64,000 nt of DNA from the NCBI GenBank assembly GCA_963779095.1, contig CAVZWU010000011.1, positions 620,001 through 684,000 on the forward strand. The letters are read 5' to 3'. Both the position numbers and the translations under genes were made by a program. The notes under the pieces are model-generated. The model saw only the letters and a program-made list of their open reading frames with translations, was not told the origin of the DNA and searched no databases. Below, in pieces: positions 29,573-37,619 of this stretch (its first letter is position 1; each line of letters begins with the position of its first letter). Source of the DNA: Roseiarcus sp963779095. Lineage in GTDB: Bacteria > Pseudomonadota > Alphaproteobacteria > Rhizobiales > Beijerinckiaceae.

Positions 29573-30025
29573 ATGAACTTATTGTCGCGACGGAGCGTTC
29601 TCGCCATCGCCGCCGTTGTCGATGTCGCGTTGCATTCGCGCTCGGCGCCGGTTGCGGCCAAAGCTTTGGCCGCGCGTCACAAACTGCCCCCCCGGCATCT
29701 GGAGACATTGCTCCAGGGCCTGGTCCACGCCAAGATCCTCAAGGGCGTGCGCGGGCCGCGGGGCGGCTACGAGCTGGCGCGTGAGCGCCGGCGCATCACT
29801 GTGGGCGAGATCGTGCGCACCGCGATGTCGCTAAGCACCGCCGATCCGGAAGATCTCGGCGCGAACTCGATTCTGCTCGAGCGGGTGATCGATCCGGCTG
29901 TGCGCCGGGCGGGCGAAACCTTTCTCGCCAACCTCGATGCGATCACGGTCGAACAGATGTGCGAAACGGCCGACAAGGCCCATGTGCTCGACGACGAGAA
30001 GGTCGCCGGCGATTTCGCTATCTGA
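29573..30025 (+). CDS. Rrf2-family transcriptional regulator, probable cysteine-metabolism regulator
   Basis: Winged-helix DNA-binding protein of 150 residues. LSRRSVLAIAAVVDVALHS, KALAARHKLPPRHLETLLQGL (recognition region) and the wing GVRGPRGGYELAR are typical of Rrf2/CymR/IscR proteins. It lacks the three-Cys cluster of IscR; only one Cys (in EQMCETA) is present, so an Fe-S cluster of the IscR kind is unlikely. Rrf2 proteins such as CymR control cysteine synthesis, sometimes through contact with CysK, and cysK follows 102 bases later. Regulation of cysK is therefore a sound guess. Confidence 0.85.
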   Translation: MNLLSRRSVLAIAAVVDVALHSRSAPVAAKALAARHKLPPRHLETLLQGLVHAKILKGVRGPRGGYELARERRRITVGEIVRTAMSLSTADPEDLGANSILLERVIDPAVRRAGETFLANLDAITVEQMCETADKAHVLDDEKVAGDFAI

Positions 30026-30074
30026 TATCGTTATTTGCGGCATTCTATAGTCTTGCGCCGCATAAAATGCTAAA

Positions 30075-30106
30075 CATCGGGCTGCGCCTAACGGCGCGGC
30101 CCGATG
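30075..30106 (+). promoter_or_regulatory. Strong hairpin in the rrf2-cysK gap
   Basis: CATCGGGCTGCGCC pairs with GGCGCGGCCCGATG around TAAC, with one internal mismatch, ending only 21 bases before the cysK ATG and directly before its TGGAGG site. It lacks a proper T run (only TTTT six bases later), so it may be a weak terminator for rrf2, a leader hairpin for cysK, or a binding site. Confidence 0.5.
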
Positions 30107-30127
30107 CGCATTTTGGAGGTGCGGCCA

Positions 30128-31102
30128 ATGACGGATGCAGGCGCTGCGCGGCGAACGCCAGGCCGCGGGAAGGTTTATGCGTCGATCACCGACACGATCG
30201 GCGATACGCCCCTCGTCCGTATCGACCGGATCGCCAAGGAGAAGGGCGTCGTCGCCCGCCTACTGGCCAAGCTCGAGTTCTTCAATCCGATCTCCAGCGT
30301 CAAGGACCGCATCGGCGTCTCGATGATCGACGCGCTCGAGGCGCAAGGCAAAATTTCGCCGGGTCGGGGCGTCTTGGTCGAGCCGACCTCCGGCAACACC
30401 GGAATTGCGCTCGCCTTCGTCGCGGCGGCGCGCAGCTATCGTCTCATTCTGGTGATGCCCGAATCGATGTCGATCGAGCGCCGCAAAATGCTGGCCCTGC
30501 TCGGGGCGGAACTGGTTCTCACACCCGCCGCGCAGGGCATGAAGGGCGCGATCGCCAAGGCGCATGAAATCATCGAGGCGACGCCCGGCGCGGTGATGCC
30601 GCAGCAGTTCGAGAACCCCGCCAACCCGGATATCCACCGCCGCACGACGGCTGAGGAGATCTGGAACGACACCGGCGGCGAGGTCGACATCGTCGTCTCC
30701 GGCGTCGGTACCGGCGGGACGATCACCGGCGTGGGCGAGGTCTTGAAGGCGCGAAAGCCGAGCGTGCGCATGGTTGCGGTCGAACCCGAGGATTCGCCGG
30801 TCCTTGCCGGCGGAGCGCCGGGGCCGCACAAGATTCAGGGCATTGGCGCCGGCTTCGTTCCCGCGATTCTCGATCGCGGCGTGATCGACGAGATCGTCGC
30901 GGTCGGCAACCAGACCGCCTTCGACACCGCGCGCCTGGTGGCGCGGCTCGAAGGAATTCCGGTCGGCATCTCCTCCGGCGCCGCGATCGCCGCGGCGATC
31001 GACGTCGGCCGCCGTCCGGAAAACGCCGGCAAGACGATCGTCATCATCATCCCGTCGTTCGCCGAGCGCTATCTGTCGACGGCGTTGTTCGAAGGGCTCT
31101 AA
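30128..31102 (+). CDS. cysK: Cysteine synthase A (O-acetylserine sulfhydrylase)
   Basis: PLP-dependent enzyme that makes L-cysteine from O-acetylserine and sulfide. TIGDTPLVRIDRI is the family start; the PLP lysine is in NPISSVKDRIG, the Asn loop is EPTSGNTGIAL, the phosphate loop is GVGTGGTITGVGE, and GISSGAA lies near the end. Intact at 324 residues. ATG 30128 has TGGAGGT at 30113-30119; an ATG eight codons upstream is possible but has no such site. The Rrf2 gene upstream is its likely regulator. Confidence 0.96.
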   Translation: MTDAGAARRTPGRGKVYASITDTIGDTPLVRIDRIAKEKGVVARLLAKLEFFNPISSVKDRIGVSMIDALEAQGKISPGRGVLVEPTSGNTGIALAFVAAARSYRLILVMPESMSIERRKMLALLGAELVLTPAAQGMKGAIAKAHEIIEATPGAVMPQQFENPANPDIHRRTTAEEIWNDTGGEVDIVVSGVGTGGTITGVGEVLKARKPSVRMVAVEPEDSPVLAGGAPGPHKIQGIGAGFVPAILDRGVIDEIVAVGNQTAFDTARLVARLEGIPVGISSGAAIAAAIDVGRRPENAGKTIVIIIPSFAERYLSTALFEGL

Positions 31103-31147
31103 GCGCCGACCCACCAGGGGCGTGCGATCCGCCTGCACCCGACTGAC

Positions 31148-31444
31148 CTAACGTCGCCGGAAACCGCCACCGTGATAGCCGCCGCGATAGCCATGATAGC
31201 CGCGACGATAAAAGCCGCCATGATAATAGCCGACCCGCCGGTAGACTCCGCCGCGCCAGCGGTATCCGCCATAGTAACCGCCGCCGTAATACCCGCCGCC
31301 ATAGTAAGGCGCGCCGTAGTACCCGCCGGCATAGAACGGCTCGACATATCCTGAGTTGGGGTAGACGCCGGTCTCCTGACAACCGGCGAGGGCGACTGCG
31401 AGGGCCGCAACGACCGCGCTCAGAATAACCCGACTGGGAACCAT
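31148..31444 (-). CDS. Small Gly/Tyr-rich lipoprotein (paralogue 1)
   Basis: 98 residues. The N-terminus MVPSRVILSAVVAALAVALAGC is a lipoprotein signal with the lipobox LAGC, so the mature protein is lipid-anchored at Cys22, probably in the outer membrane. The mature part is a low-complexity stretch of GGYYG and RGYHGYRGGYHGG units ending FRRR. It is paralogous to the next gene upstream: both begin MV(P/R)SRV, share the lipobox and repeat style, and the DNA upstream of each is also similar. The stop lies 45 bases from the cysK end, convergent. No function is known to me; surface or envelope-stress roles are guesses. Confidence 0.8.
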   Translation of the reverse strand: MVPSRVILSAVVAALAVALAGCQETGVYPNSGYVEPFYAGGYYGAPYYGGGYYGGGYYGGYRWRGGVYRRVGYYHGGFYRRGYHGYRGGYHGGGFRRR

Positions 31445-31658
31445 GGCTCTCTACTTTGGCGGCCTGATCGCTCCGGAACCTGCCGGGGCGAGCGACAGAC
31501 TGTCGGGACGGGCGAACGCCCCTCCAGTCTTAAACGTCAACGCGCAGGCGCGCCGTTCGGTTTGCTTGCCGAGCCGTCGGCTCAGGCGTTCGGGCGCCTG
31601 TGCCCCGAAGCGGAGGCGCCATCGGCAACCTTTCCGGCGCCCCCGCGCGTCGACCGGT

Positions 31659-32090
31659 CTAATGATGAAAACCGCCGCCGCCGTGGAAGCCGCCGCCGCC
31701 GCCGTGGAAGCCGCCGCCACCGCCGTGGAAACCACCGCCGTGGAAACCGCCGCCGCCGAAGCCGCCGCCATGGAAGCCCCCGCCATGGAAGCCTCCTCCG
31801 TGGAAGCCTCCTCCGTGGAAGCCGCCGCCATGCCAACCGCCGCCATGCCAACCGCCGCCATGCCAACCGCCGCCATAATACCGGCGCCCATACCCGTAGC
31901 CGCCGCCATACCCGTAGCCGCCGCCGTAATAGATTCCTCCATAATAGGGATAGCCGCCGTAGTATCCGCCATCGCCGTAGTATGGATAGCCGCCGTAGCC
32001 ATAACCGGGATAGCCGGTCGTGTCGCAACCGGCGAGCCCGAGCGCGAGCACCGCAAGGGTTGCGCCCGCAAGAACACGACTTCGAACCAT
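31659..32090 (-). CDS. Gly/His-rich repeat lipoprotein (paralogue 2)
   Basis: 143 residues. The signal ends at the lipobox LAGC (Cys22). Residues 25-72 are GYGGYPYYG-type Gly/Tyr repeats; residues 73-143 are about a dozen five-residue GGGWH or GGGFH units, ending GGFHH. Histidine every fifth residue in a flexible glycine chain is a plausible transition-metal-binding array, or a structural surface coat; the sequence does not decide between them. Codon patterns in the repeats are nearly identical, so the array probably grew by unequal exchange and may vary in length. It is the upstream paralogue of the 31148-31444 gene. Confidence 0.82.
   Translation of the reverse strand: MVRSRVLAGATLAVLALGLAGCDTTGYPGYGYGGYPYYGDGGYYGGYPYYGGIYYGGGYGYGGGYGYGRRYYGGGWHGGGWHGGGWHGGGFHGGGFHGGGFHGGGFHGGGFGGGGFHGGGFHGGGGGFHGGGGGFHGGGGFHH
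31662..31875. repeat. Tandem 15-base coding repeat (GGG[WF]H array)
   Basis: Consecutive near-identical units of the form CCGCCGCCATGCCAA or CCTCCGTGGAAGC, with some 12- and 18-base variants, encode the His/Gly array on the minus strand. Three identical ATGCCAACCGCCGCC units adjoin at about 31830-31870. Simple repeat expansion inside a gene explains it. Confidence 0.85.
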
Positions 32091-32453
32091 GGCTCTTCCT
32101 CCTTTGCGTCCCCAAAGCCCGCGAGTGACGCGCTCAGGCCCTGGCGAACCTCAACGCGCAAGCGCGCTGTTCGTTTCGTTCGCCCGATCCGCTGCGGCCG
32201 TCGAAATGAGCCGAGACCGTACAGCGCAACGGCGTTCCCGGCCCGCACCGGCCGAGCGCGAACTGTTCAGGACCGGTCCGGCCGACATAGCCAGGACCGG
32301 GCTGCCCTCGGGACGGATCCGCCCGTTTAGATGACCCACGATCCAACGCCTGCCCATGCCAAAACCCACGCGTAGCGTCTCCCGTCGGGCGATGTTATGC
32401 CGAGAGGCGGCAAACCGCCAGCGCTCGAGCGCTTAAGCCCAAGGGAAAGGCGC
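32091..32453. other. Divergent intergenic region carrying a duplicated upstream block
   Basis: No gene. The stretch 32151-32190 (TCAACGCGCAAGCGCGCTGT and on) resembles 31537-31575 (TCAACGCGCAGGCGCGCCGT and on), the block upstream of lipoprotein paralogue 1. The lipoprotein gene and its upstream region were thus duplicated together. The remaining bases should hold the promoters of lipoprotein 2 and of the thioesterase, but none is clear. Confidence 0.5.
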
Positions 32454-32852
32454 ATGTCGCTGATCGACCGCATCAACGCCAATCCACTTCCGTTCGCCCA
32501 GTTGCTGGGAATCGAATTCATCAGCGCCGAGGCGGACGCCCTCGCCGCGCGGATGCCGATCAGGCCCGAGCTCTGCACACTGGGCGGCGTCGTCCACGGC
32601 GGGGCGATCATGAGCTTCGCCGACACGCTGGGCGCGGCCGCCGCCTTCATCAATCTGCCAGCCGACGCCAAGGGAACGACGACGCTCGAGAGCAAAACCA
32701 ATTTCATCGCCGCCGCGCCGGTCGGCTCGACCGTGATAGGCCGCACGACCCTGGTCCATCGCGGCAAGCGGACCCAGGTCTGGCAAACCCGCGTGGTTTC
32801 GGAGGACGAAACGATCCTCGCGCTCGTCGTGCAGACACAGATGAACCTGTGA
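32454..32852 (+). CDS. PaaI-family hotdog-fold thioesterase
   Basis: 132-residue acyl-CoA thioesterase of the PaaI/YbgC-like hotdog fold. The signature LGGVVHGGAIMSFADTLGA carries the catalytic region, and ESKTNFIAAAPVGSTV is the second conserved strand pair. Such proteins release free CoA from aromatic or medium-chain acyl-CoA. AGGGAAAGG lies just before ATG 32454. Intact. It stands alone, divergent from the lipoproteins and followed by the NUDIX gene, so its substrate cannot be inferred. Confidence 0.88.
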   Translation: MSLIDRINANPLPFAQLLGIEFISAEADALAARMPIRPELCTLGGVVHGGAIMSFADTLGAAAAFINLPADAKGTTTLESKTNFIAAAPVGSTVIGRTTLVHRGKRTQVWQTRVVSEDETILALVVQTQMNL

Positions 32853-32955
32853 GCGCCCCGCCGCCTGCCTGACTTTTGCCTCGGCAAAAAAGGCGCTGGC
32901 TGGAATCACGAATTGGTCATTAAAACAGACTCCGCGGAACAAAGACGCCAAGCCC

Positions 32956-33465
32956 TTGTTTCGCGCGTCTGGAGGAGAAGCGGAGATTCCTGGCAAGATA
33001 CGCAAACGGAAGGTGAAGCGCGCGGTCCGATTGCAGTATGGCGCGCTTCCTTATCGTTTCACGCCCGACGCAGCGCTGGAATTCCTCCTCGTCACCACGC
33101 GCCAGTCGAGACAATGGATCATTCCCAAGGGCTGGCCGATCAAGGGATTGCGGCCAGCCAAGTCGGCCGCGAGGGAGGCTTTCGAAGAGGCCGGCGTGAG
33201 GGGCCGGATCGGGGGAAAGTCGATTGGCCTTTTCGCCTATAACAAGACGCTCGACGCGAATGGCATTCGGGTTAGCTGCGAGGTCCGGGTGTTTCCGCTG
33301 CTCGTCAAGCGACAAAGCAAAGCCTGGCCGGAGGTCGAGCAGCGGGTGGTTCAGTGGGTCACTCCGACCAGAGCTCTGGTGCTGGTCAAGGATGAGGGAC
33401 TCAGGGGGCTTATAGCGGCGTTCGCCAAGCGCGTGGCAGTCGCGGCGAGCAAATCGACGCCATAG
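32956..33465 (+). CDS. NUDIX hydrolase (diphosphoinositol-polyphosphate phosphohydrolase-like)
   Basis: 169 residues from a TTG start; the true start is uncertain and could be an internal codon before RLQYGALPYR. The NUDIX box reads PIKGLRPAKSAAREAFEEAG, with REAFEEAG as the metal-binding core, and WIIPKGWP just before it is typical of the DIPP-like subgroup that hydrolyses nucleoside or inositol diphosphates. After it come strands SIGLFAYNK and EVRVFPLLV. The upstream 103 bases show no clear promoter. An mgtC fragment follows immediately. Confidence 0.85.
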   Translation: MFRASGGEAEIPGKIRKRKVKRAVRLQYGALPYRFTPDAALEFLLVTTRQSRQWIIPKGWPIKGLRPAKSAAREAFEEAGVRGRIGGKSIGLFAYNKTLDANGIRVSCEVRVFPLLVKRQSKAWPEVEQRVVQWVTPTRALVLVKDEGLRGLIAAFAKRVAVAASKSTP

Positions 33466-33499
33466 AGTGCGGGGCGGATGGATAGATCGAGGCGACGAA

Positions 33500-33664
33500 A
33501 TGCTCAATCACATGCTGCTCGGAGAACCGATTGGGCAGAGCTGGCTCCAGCTTTCGGAACTTGCTCTCGCCTTCGTCTTGTCGGTGCTGATTGGGCTTGA
33601 GCGCGAGATAGGCCAGAAGAGCGCCGGCCTGCGCATCGGAGATCGAAACCTGACGTCGGACTGA
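33500..33664 (+). pseudogene. MgtC/SapB-family N-terminal remnant
   Basis: 54 codons beginning MLNHMLLGEPIGQSWLQL. LALAFVLSVLIGLEREIGQKSAGLR is the unmistakable first transmembrane helix and signature of the MgtC family, whose members are usually 150-230 residues. The homology stops after SAGLR, where the usual THTLVGVGAA should follow, and a stop comes nine codons later. I see no continuation in other frames in the next 150 bases, so this is a true truncation and not a single-base error. Confidence 0.72.
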
Positions 33665-33820
33665 ACTCCTGTGTTTGGAGCCGGCCGGGATCGCTTGCGC
33701 CTCCCCCTTCCCCCGCGAAAAACCCTGTTCCGCTCCCCGCGCCGATACGGAGGCTGTCTTGATGGCGCAATGGAATCGCTCGACAAAGGCCAGACAATCG
33801 AGCCCCGAAGGAGCGGCGCC

Positions 33821-35215
33821 ATGAAGAGACGAATATTCGGGATCGGCCTTCTCACCCTGATGTTGAGCAGCGCCGCGGCCGACGCCCAGACCGCAACCAA
33901 CCTGGCTGCCCTTAAGGGGCTTGCTCCGGTCTCCGCGCTTGCCGGCACGCCGGACGGCCGGGCGGCGCTCGCCTCCAACTTCACCGTCACCGGCGGGATC
34001 CAGACGGGCGCCATTCGCCAATCGACTTTGCTGCCGTTCGCCGAACAGCAGCAGCAGGCTTTGCGCGACGCCTTCATCACCGACGGCAATCTCGCTGAGC
34101 TGGCGGATGGTTTCGGCTCGACCTTGGGCGCGGCCTATCAAGCGCGCGCGCATTATCTCGACCGGGAGAGCTTCACCAGCATCTCAAAAGCCGTGGCCGA
34201 CGTGATCGCCTACGCCAATTCGACGTCGGGCGCCAATTCGAACGCCGGCAAATATTTCTTCGCCAATGGCACGACGAACGGCAAGAAGCCGGTTTCCGAC
34301 GAGGCCATGGCGATCTTCAAGGACATCCACGGCGCGCCCGATCCCTTTGGCCGGGCCTATGACCGGCCGGCCGGAACGCCCGGGGCTGACCTTTATGGCG
34401 ATTCGCGCCCGTTTCAGACCGAGCCCAGCACCATCCCGATCGTGGGGCCGGACTATTTCAACGTTCCCGCCAGCAACGAGGTCTATAATCGCGGGCCGAT
34501 CATGAATCTGGTCGACAGCCCGTCCTTCCCGAGCGGACACACGACCTACGGCTATATCGGCTCCCTCCTGCTCGCCGTGCTCGTGCCCGAGCGCTATCAG
34601 GAGATGGTCGTCCGCGCCGCTGAATATGGCAACGACCGCATCATCATGGGCGCGCATTACGCGATGGACGTGCTCGGCGGGCGAACCGTCGCGACCTATG
34701 ATCTCGCCCATCTGCTCGCCAACGATCCGGCCTACATGAACCGGCCGCTCAAGAACTTTGCGATGGTCACCGAGACGTCCGAGCCTCAGGTTCCGGTGAC
34801 AATCAGCGACTTCCGGGCGGCGGTCGAGGCGGGACGGGCCGACCTTGTGAAGGCGCTCGAGGCGGCCTGTGGCGACACAATCGCAGCCTGCGCGCGTCAG
34901 GACACCGGCCGCTTCAACGCGCCCGCGATGAACGAGGCCTTCTATGCCGCGACGCAGACCTACGGGCTCGGGATCGCGCATCCCGAAACTGCGGACAAGG
35001 TGGAAGACGTGGCCACGCTCGCGCCCGAAGCCGGCTATCTCTTGACCGTGGCCTTTCCCAAGCTGAGCCTTGAGGAGGCGAACCGCATCCTGACCGAGAC
35101 GGAAGGACCCGGCGGCGGCTTCCTCGACGACGGATCGGCCTTCGGCGTCTACTCGCGGCTCAATCTCTATGCCGCCGCGAGCCGCGCGGCCGCGCTCTCA
35201 CGCGCCAAGCCTTAG
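33821..35215 (+). CDS. Periplasmic PAP2-family acid phosphatase
   Basis: 464 residues with a Sec signal MKRRIFGIGLLTLMLSSAAADA. The PAP2 signature follows in order: PSFPSGHTTYGY (catalytic His) and RIIMGAHYAMDVLGGR (nucleophile-side His and Asp). The first Arg-containing motif is less clear. Such vanadium-haloperoxidase-fold enzymes hydrolyse phosphomonoesters in the periplasm. GAAGGAG at 33808-33814 fixes the start. The TAG stop (35213-35215) coincides with the outer base pairs of the IS5-like element's inverted repeat. The gene is intact, so the insertion or deletion did not remove coding sequence. Confidence 0.86.
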   Translation: MKRRIFGIGLLTLMLSSAAADAQTATNLAALKGLAPVSALAGTPDGRAALASNFTVTGGIQTGAIRQSTLLPFAEQQQQALRDAFITDGNLAELADGFGSTLGAAYQARAHYLDRESFTSISKAVADVIAYANSTSGANSNAGKYFFANGTTNGKKPVSDEAMAIFKDIHGAPDPFGRAYDRPAGTPGADLYGDSRPFQTEPSTIPIVGPDYFNVPASNEVYNRGPIMNLVDSPSFPSGHTTYGYIGSLLLAVLVPERYQEMVVRAAEYGNDRIIMGAHYAMDVLGGRTVATYDLAHLLANDPAYMNRPLKNFAMVTETSEPQVPVTISDFRAAVEAGRADLVKALEAACGDTIAACARQDTGRFNAPAMNEAFYAATQTYGLGIAHPETADKVEDVATLAPEAGYLLTVAFPKLSLEEANRILTETEGPGGGFLDDGSAFGVYSRLNLYAAASRAAALSRAKP

Positions 35216-35232
35216 CAGGCTGCTGAAAAAGT
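35213..35232 (+). repeat. Left terminal inverted repeat of the IS5-like element
   Basis: TAGCAGGCTGCTGAAAAAGT; exact complement of 36549-36568. The first three bases are also the PAP2 stop codon and part of the target site. Confidence 0.9.
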
Positions 35233-36565
35233 GGCGCGGAAGGGCTCTGGTGTTTGCCTTTGGGGGGTGATTCGCTGGCGTCGGCGAGGCGATTCGCGAG
35301 GGGATCGATGCGGGGCGAGGATCGGACGAGCGGGACGTTGTTCTCTTACGTCGACGTCGAGGGGCGGATCGCCGCGAACCATCCGCTGCGGGCGATGCGG
35401 CGGCTGACCAACGCGGCGCTGGCCCAGCTCGACGCGAGGTTTTCGGCGCTTTACGAGGGAATTGGGCGTCCCTCGATCCCGCCGGAGCGATTGCTGCGGG
35501 CCTCGCTTGTGCAGCTTCTCTATTCGATCCGCTCGGAGCGGCAGCTGGTCGAACGGCTGGAGTTCGACATGCTGTTTCGCTGGTTCGTCGGGCTTACGAT
35601 CGACGAGAGCGTGTTCGACGCCTCGACCTTCTCGAAGAACCGCGACCCGCCTGCTCACCCACGAGATCGCGCAAGAGTTTCTGTCTTCGCTTCTCGGCCT
35701 GCCGGAGGTGAAGGGGCTTCTGAGCGCCGAGCATTTTTCGGTCGATGGAACGATGTTGAAAGCCTGGGCGTCGATGAAGAGCTTCCGTCCCAAGAGCGCC
35801 TCTGGCGAAGGCCGGGGGAACGACCCGGGCGAGCCGCTGCCTCCGGGGCGCAACCGCGAGGCCGACTTCCGCAAGACCAAGCGCTCGAACAAAACCCACG
35901 CCTCGACGACCGACAAGGAGGCGCGCCTTTATCGCAAAGGCGCAGGCCAGGAGAGCCGTCTTTGCTATCTCGGCCATGCGCTGATGGAGAACCGCAACGG
36001 TCTTGTGGGGCGGCCGAGGCGACGCTGGCGACCGGAACGGCCGAGCGCGAGGCGGCGGCTGCTTTCAGCCAGCGCTTGCCCTTTGGCGCGACGCTCGGCG
36101 CCGACAAGGGCTATGACGCCGAGGCCTTCGTCGAGGGCTTGAAGGCGCGTGGGATTGAGCCGCATGTCGCGATCAACGGGACGGTGAGCAAGCATGGCAA
36201 GGCGCACAAGACCGCCGTCCCGGGCGAGGTCGCCGCGAGTGTGCGCTATGCGATCAGCCAGCGGCTGCGCAAACGCATCGAGGAAGGCTTCGGCTGGACG
36301 AAGACGGTCGGCGGCCTCATGCAGGTGAAGGTGCGTGGCCTCGACAAGGTCCGCGCCGCTTTCGTCTTCGCCATGGCCGCCTACAACATCGTCCGCCTGC
36401 CCAAGCTTATGGCCGCAACGGGCGAACTGCGTCCAGCGACATGAAAAGCCAGAGAACAATGACCCGACGTCACGCCAAAACCTCGAACGTGAGCCGCGCC
36501 CGCCTGCAAAAAATTGCGCTTGCCACCCCTCGTTGCGCAAACGCAGTGACTTTTTCAGCAGCCTG
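35216..36565 (+). mobile_element. IS5-like insertion sequence
   Basis: 1350 bp bounded by inverted repeats that begin CAGGCTGCTGAAAAAGT and end with its exact complement; counting flanking bases, the repeat is 20 bp (35213-35232 and 36549-36568). It encodes one DDE transposase. The flanking tetramers are TTAG on the left and CTAG on the right (C 36566, TA, then G now at 37620); both fit a YTAR target but they differ. Left flank is the PAP2 3' end and right flank is hsdR, so this was not a simple insertion. Confidence 0.88.
35308..36444 (+). CDS. IS5-type DDE transposase, frameshifted
   Basis: About 378 residues after repair. It reads SYVDVEGRIAANHPLRAMR, SIRSERQLVERLEFDMLFRW, DASTFSKNRDRLL, then FSVDGTMLKAWAS (first catalytic Asp), GADKGYDAEAF (second Asp) and RKRIEEGFGWTKTV (catalytic Glu). 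These are the marks of the IS5/IS1182-like transposases common in rhizobia. An extra C near 35650 and a missing base near 36010 break and restore the frame. ATG 35308 was chosen because the family starts shortly before LFSYVD; an earlier in-frame ATG at 35254 is possible. Confidence 0.88.
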   Translation: MRGEDRTSGTLFSYVDVEGRIAANHPLRAMRRLTNAALAQLDARFSALYEGIGRPSIPPERLLRASLVQLLYSIRSERQLVERLEFDMLFRWFVGLTIDESVFDASTFSKNRDPPAHPRDRARVSVFASRPAGGEGASERRAFFGRWNDVESLGVDEELPSQERLWRRPGERPGRAAASGAQPRGRLPQDQALEQNPRLDDRQGGAPLSQRRRPGEPSLLSRPCADGEPQRSCGAAEATLATGTAEREAAAAFSQRLPFGATLGADKGYDAEAFVEGLKARGIEPHVAINGTVSKHGKAHKTAVPGEVAASVRYAISQRLRKRIEEGFGWTKTVGGLMQVKVRGLDKVRAAFVFAMAAYNIVRLPKLMAATGELRPAT

Positions 36566-36568
36566 CTA
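36549..36568 (-). repeat. Right terminal inverted repeat of the IS5-like element
   Basis: ACTTTTTCAGCAGCCTGCTA; exact complement of 35213-35232. The final TA is also the target dinucleotide used by the adjacent IS630-family element. Confidence 0.9.
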
Positions 36569-37617
36569 GAGCATTTTCAGGACTGACGGAATCGAGGGGA
36601 TTCCGTCTGGGTTGCGGTGATGATTCTCTGCGCGGATCGAATCGGCGCTGGGGAGTATCATGGGCGTGGCTTATTCGCAGGACCTTCGGGATCGGGTGAT
36701 GGCTGCGGTGGACGGGGGGCTCAGCGTCTATTCGGCCGCGCGGCTGTTTCGGGTCAGCGTGTCGTACATTTACAAGGCGCTCGGCCGGCGGCGTGCGACC
36801 GGCGATGTGACGGCCCACAAGTCGGGCGGCGGCCCAAAGCCGAAGCTTGCGGCCTATGACGAGGCGTTGCGCGCTCAGGTGGCGCAGAAAGGCGATATCA
36901 CGCTGGTCGAACTGCAAGCGTGGCTTGCCGGCGATCATGCGGTGAGAGTCAGCGTCGGTTGTCTTTGGGCGCGGGTCCTGCATCTTAGGCTGACGCTCAA
37001 AAAAAGTCACAACGCGCCGCAGAGCAGGATCGTGCCGACGTAGCGGAAGCTCGCGAGCAATGGCGGGCGCAGCAGGGCGAATGGCGGCCGGACAATCTTG
37101 TGTTTGTCGACGAAACCGGCGCGTCGACCAAAATGACCCGGCTCTACGGCCGATGCCCGCGCGGCGAGCGCCTGGTCGCGCCGGTTCCGTGGGGCCATTG
37201 GAAGACGACGACCTTCATCGGCGCGCTGCGGCAAGACGGTCTGGTCGCGCCTTGCGCGTTCGACGGGCCGATCAACGGCGAGAAGTTCCGCGCCTGGGTC
37301 GAGCAGTTCCTCGTTCCCGAGCTCAAGCCCGGCGACATCGTCATCCTCGACAATCTGCCGAGCCATAAAGTGGAGGGCGTCAGAGCGGCGATCGAGAACG
37401 CCGGCGCCCGGCTGCTCTACTTGCCTTCCTACAGCCCCGATCTCAACCCGATCGAGCAGGGGTTCGCCAAACTCAAAGCCCTGCTGCGCAAAGCCGAGGC
37501 GCGAACCTTCGACGCCCTGATCCACGCCATCGCAACCGCACTCGAAACCTTCACTCCCGACGAATGCGCAAATTATCTCCCAAACTCAGGATATCGACGC
37601 CAATAATGAAAATGCTC
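36569..37617 (+). mobile_element. IS630-family insertion sequence (Tc1/mariner-like)
   Basis: 1049 bp with ends GAGCATTTTCA (36569-36579) and TGAAAATGCTC (37607-37617), perfect complements. It is flanked by TA at 36567-36568 and 37618-37619, the target duplication expected of IS630/Tc1-mariner elements. It inserted into the TA of the CTAG at the right edge of the IS5-like element, so it is the younger of the two. Confidence 0.92.
36660..37606 (+). CDS. IS630-family transposase in two overlapping frames
   Basis: The first frame (36660-37043) carries the helix-turn-helix part: YSQDLRDRVMAAVDGG, SVYSAARLFRVS and SYIYKALGRR. The second frame, -1 relative to it, gives the catalytic DDE domain: LVFVDETGAS (first Asp), IVILDNLPSHK (second Asp), YLPSYSPDLNPIEQGF (Glu). 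The two join cleanly at the A7 run 36999-37005, where LTLKK passes to SQRAAEQDRADVAEA. This may be a natural programmed frameshift or slippage, as described for some IS630 members, or a homopolymer error. Combined length is about 315 residues. Confidence 0.87.
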
Positions 37618-37619
37618 TA

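Noticed and set aside
31662..31875. Regular short repeats that might be taken for a CRISPR array
   Set aside because: The units are 12-18 bases, adjoin without unique spacers and encode a Gly/His peptide in one frame.
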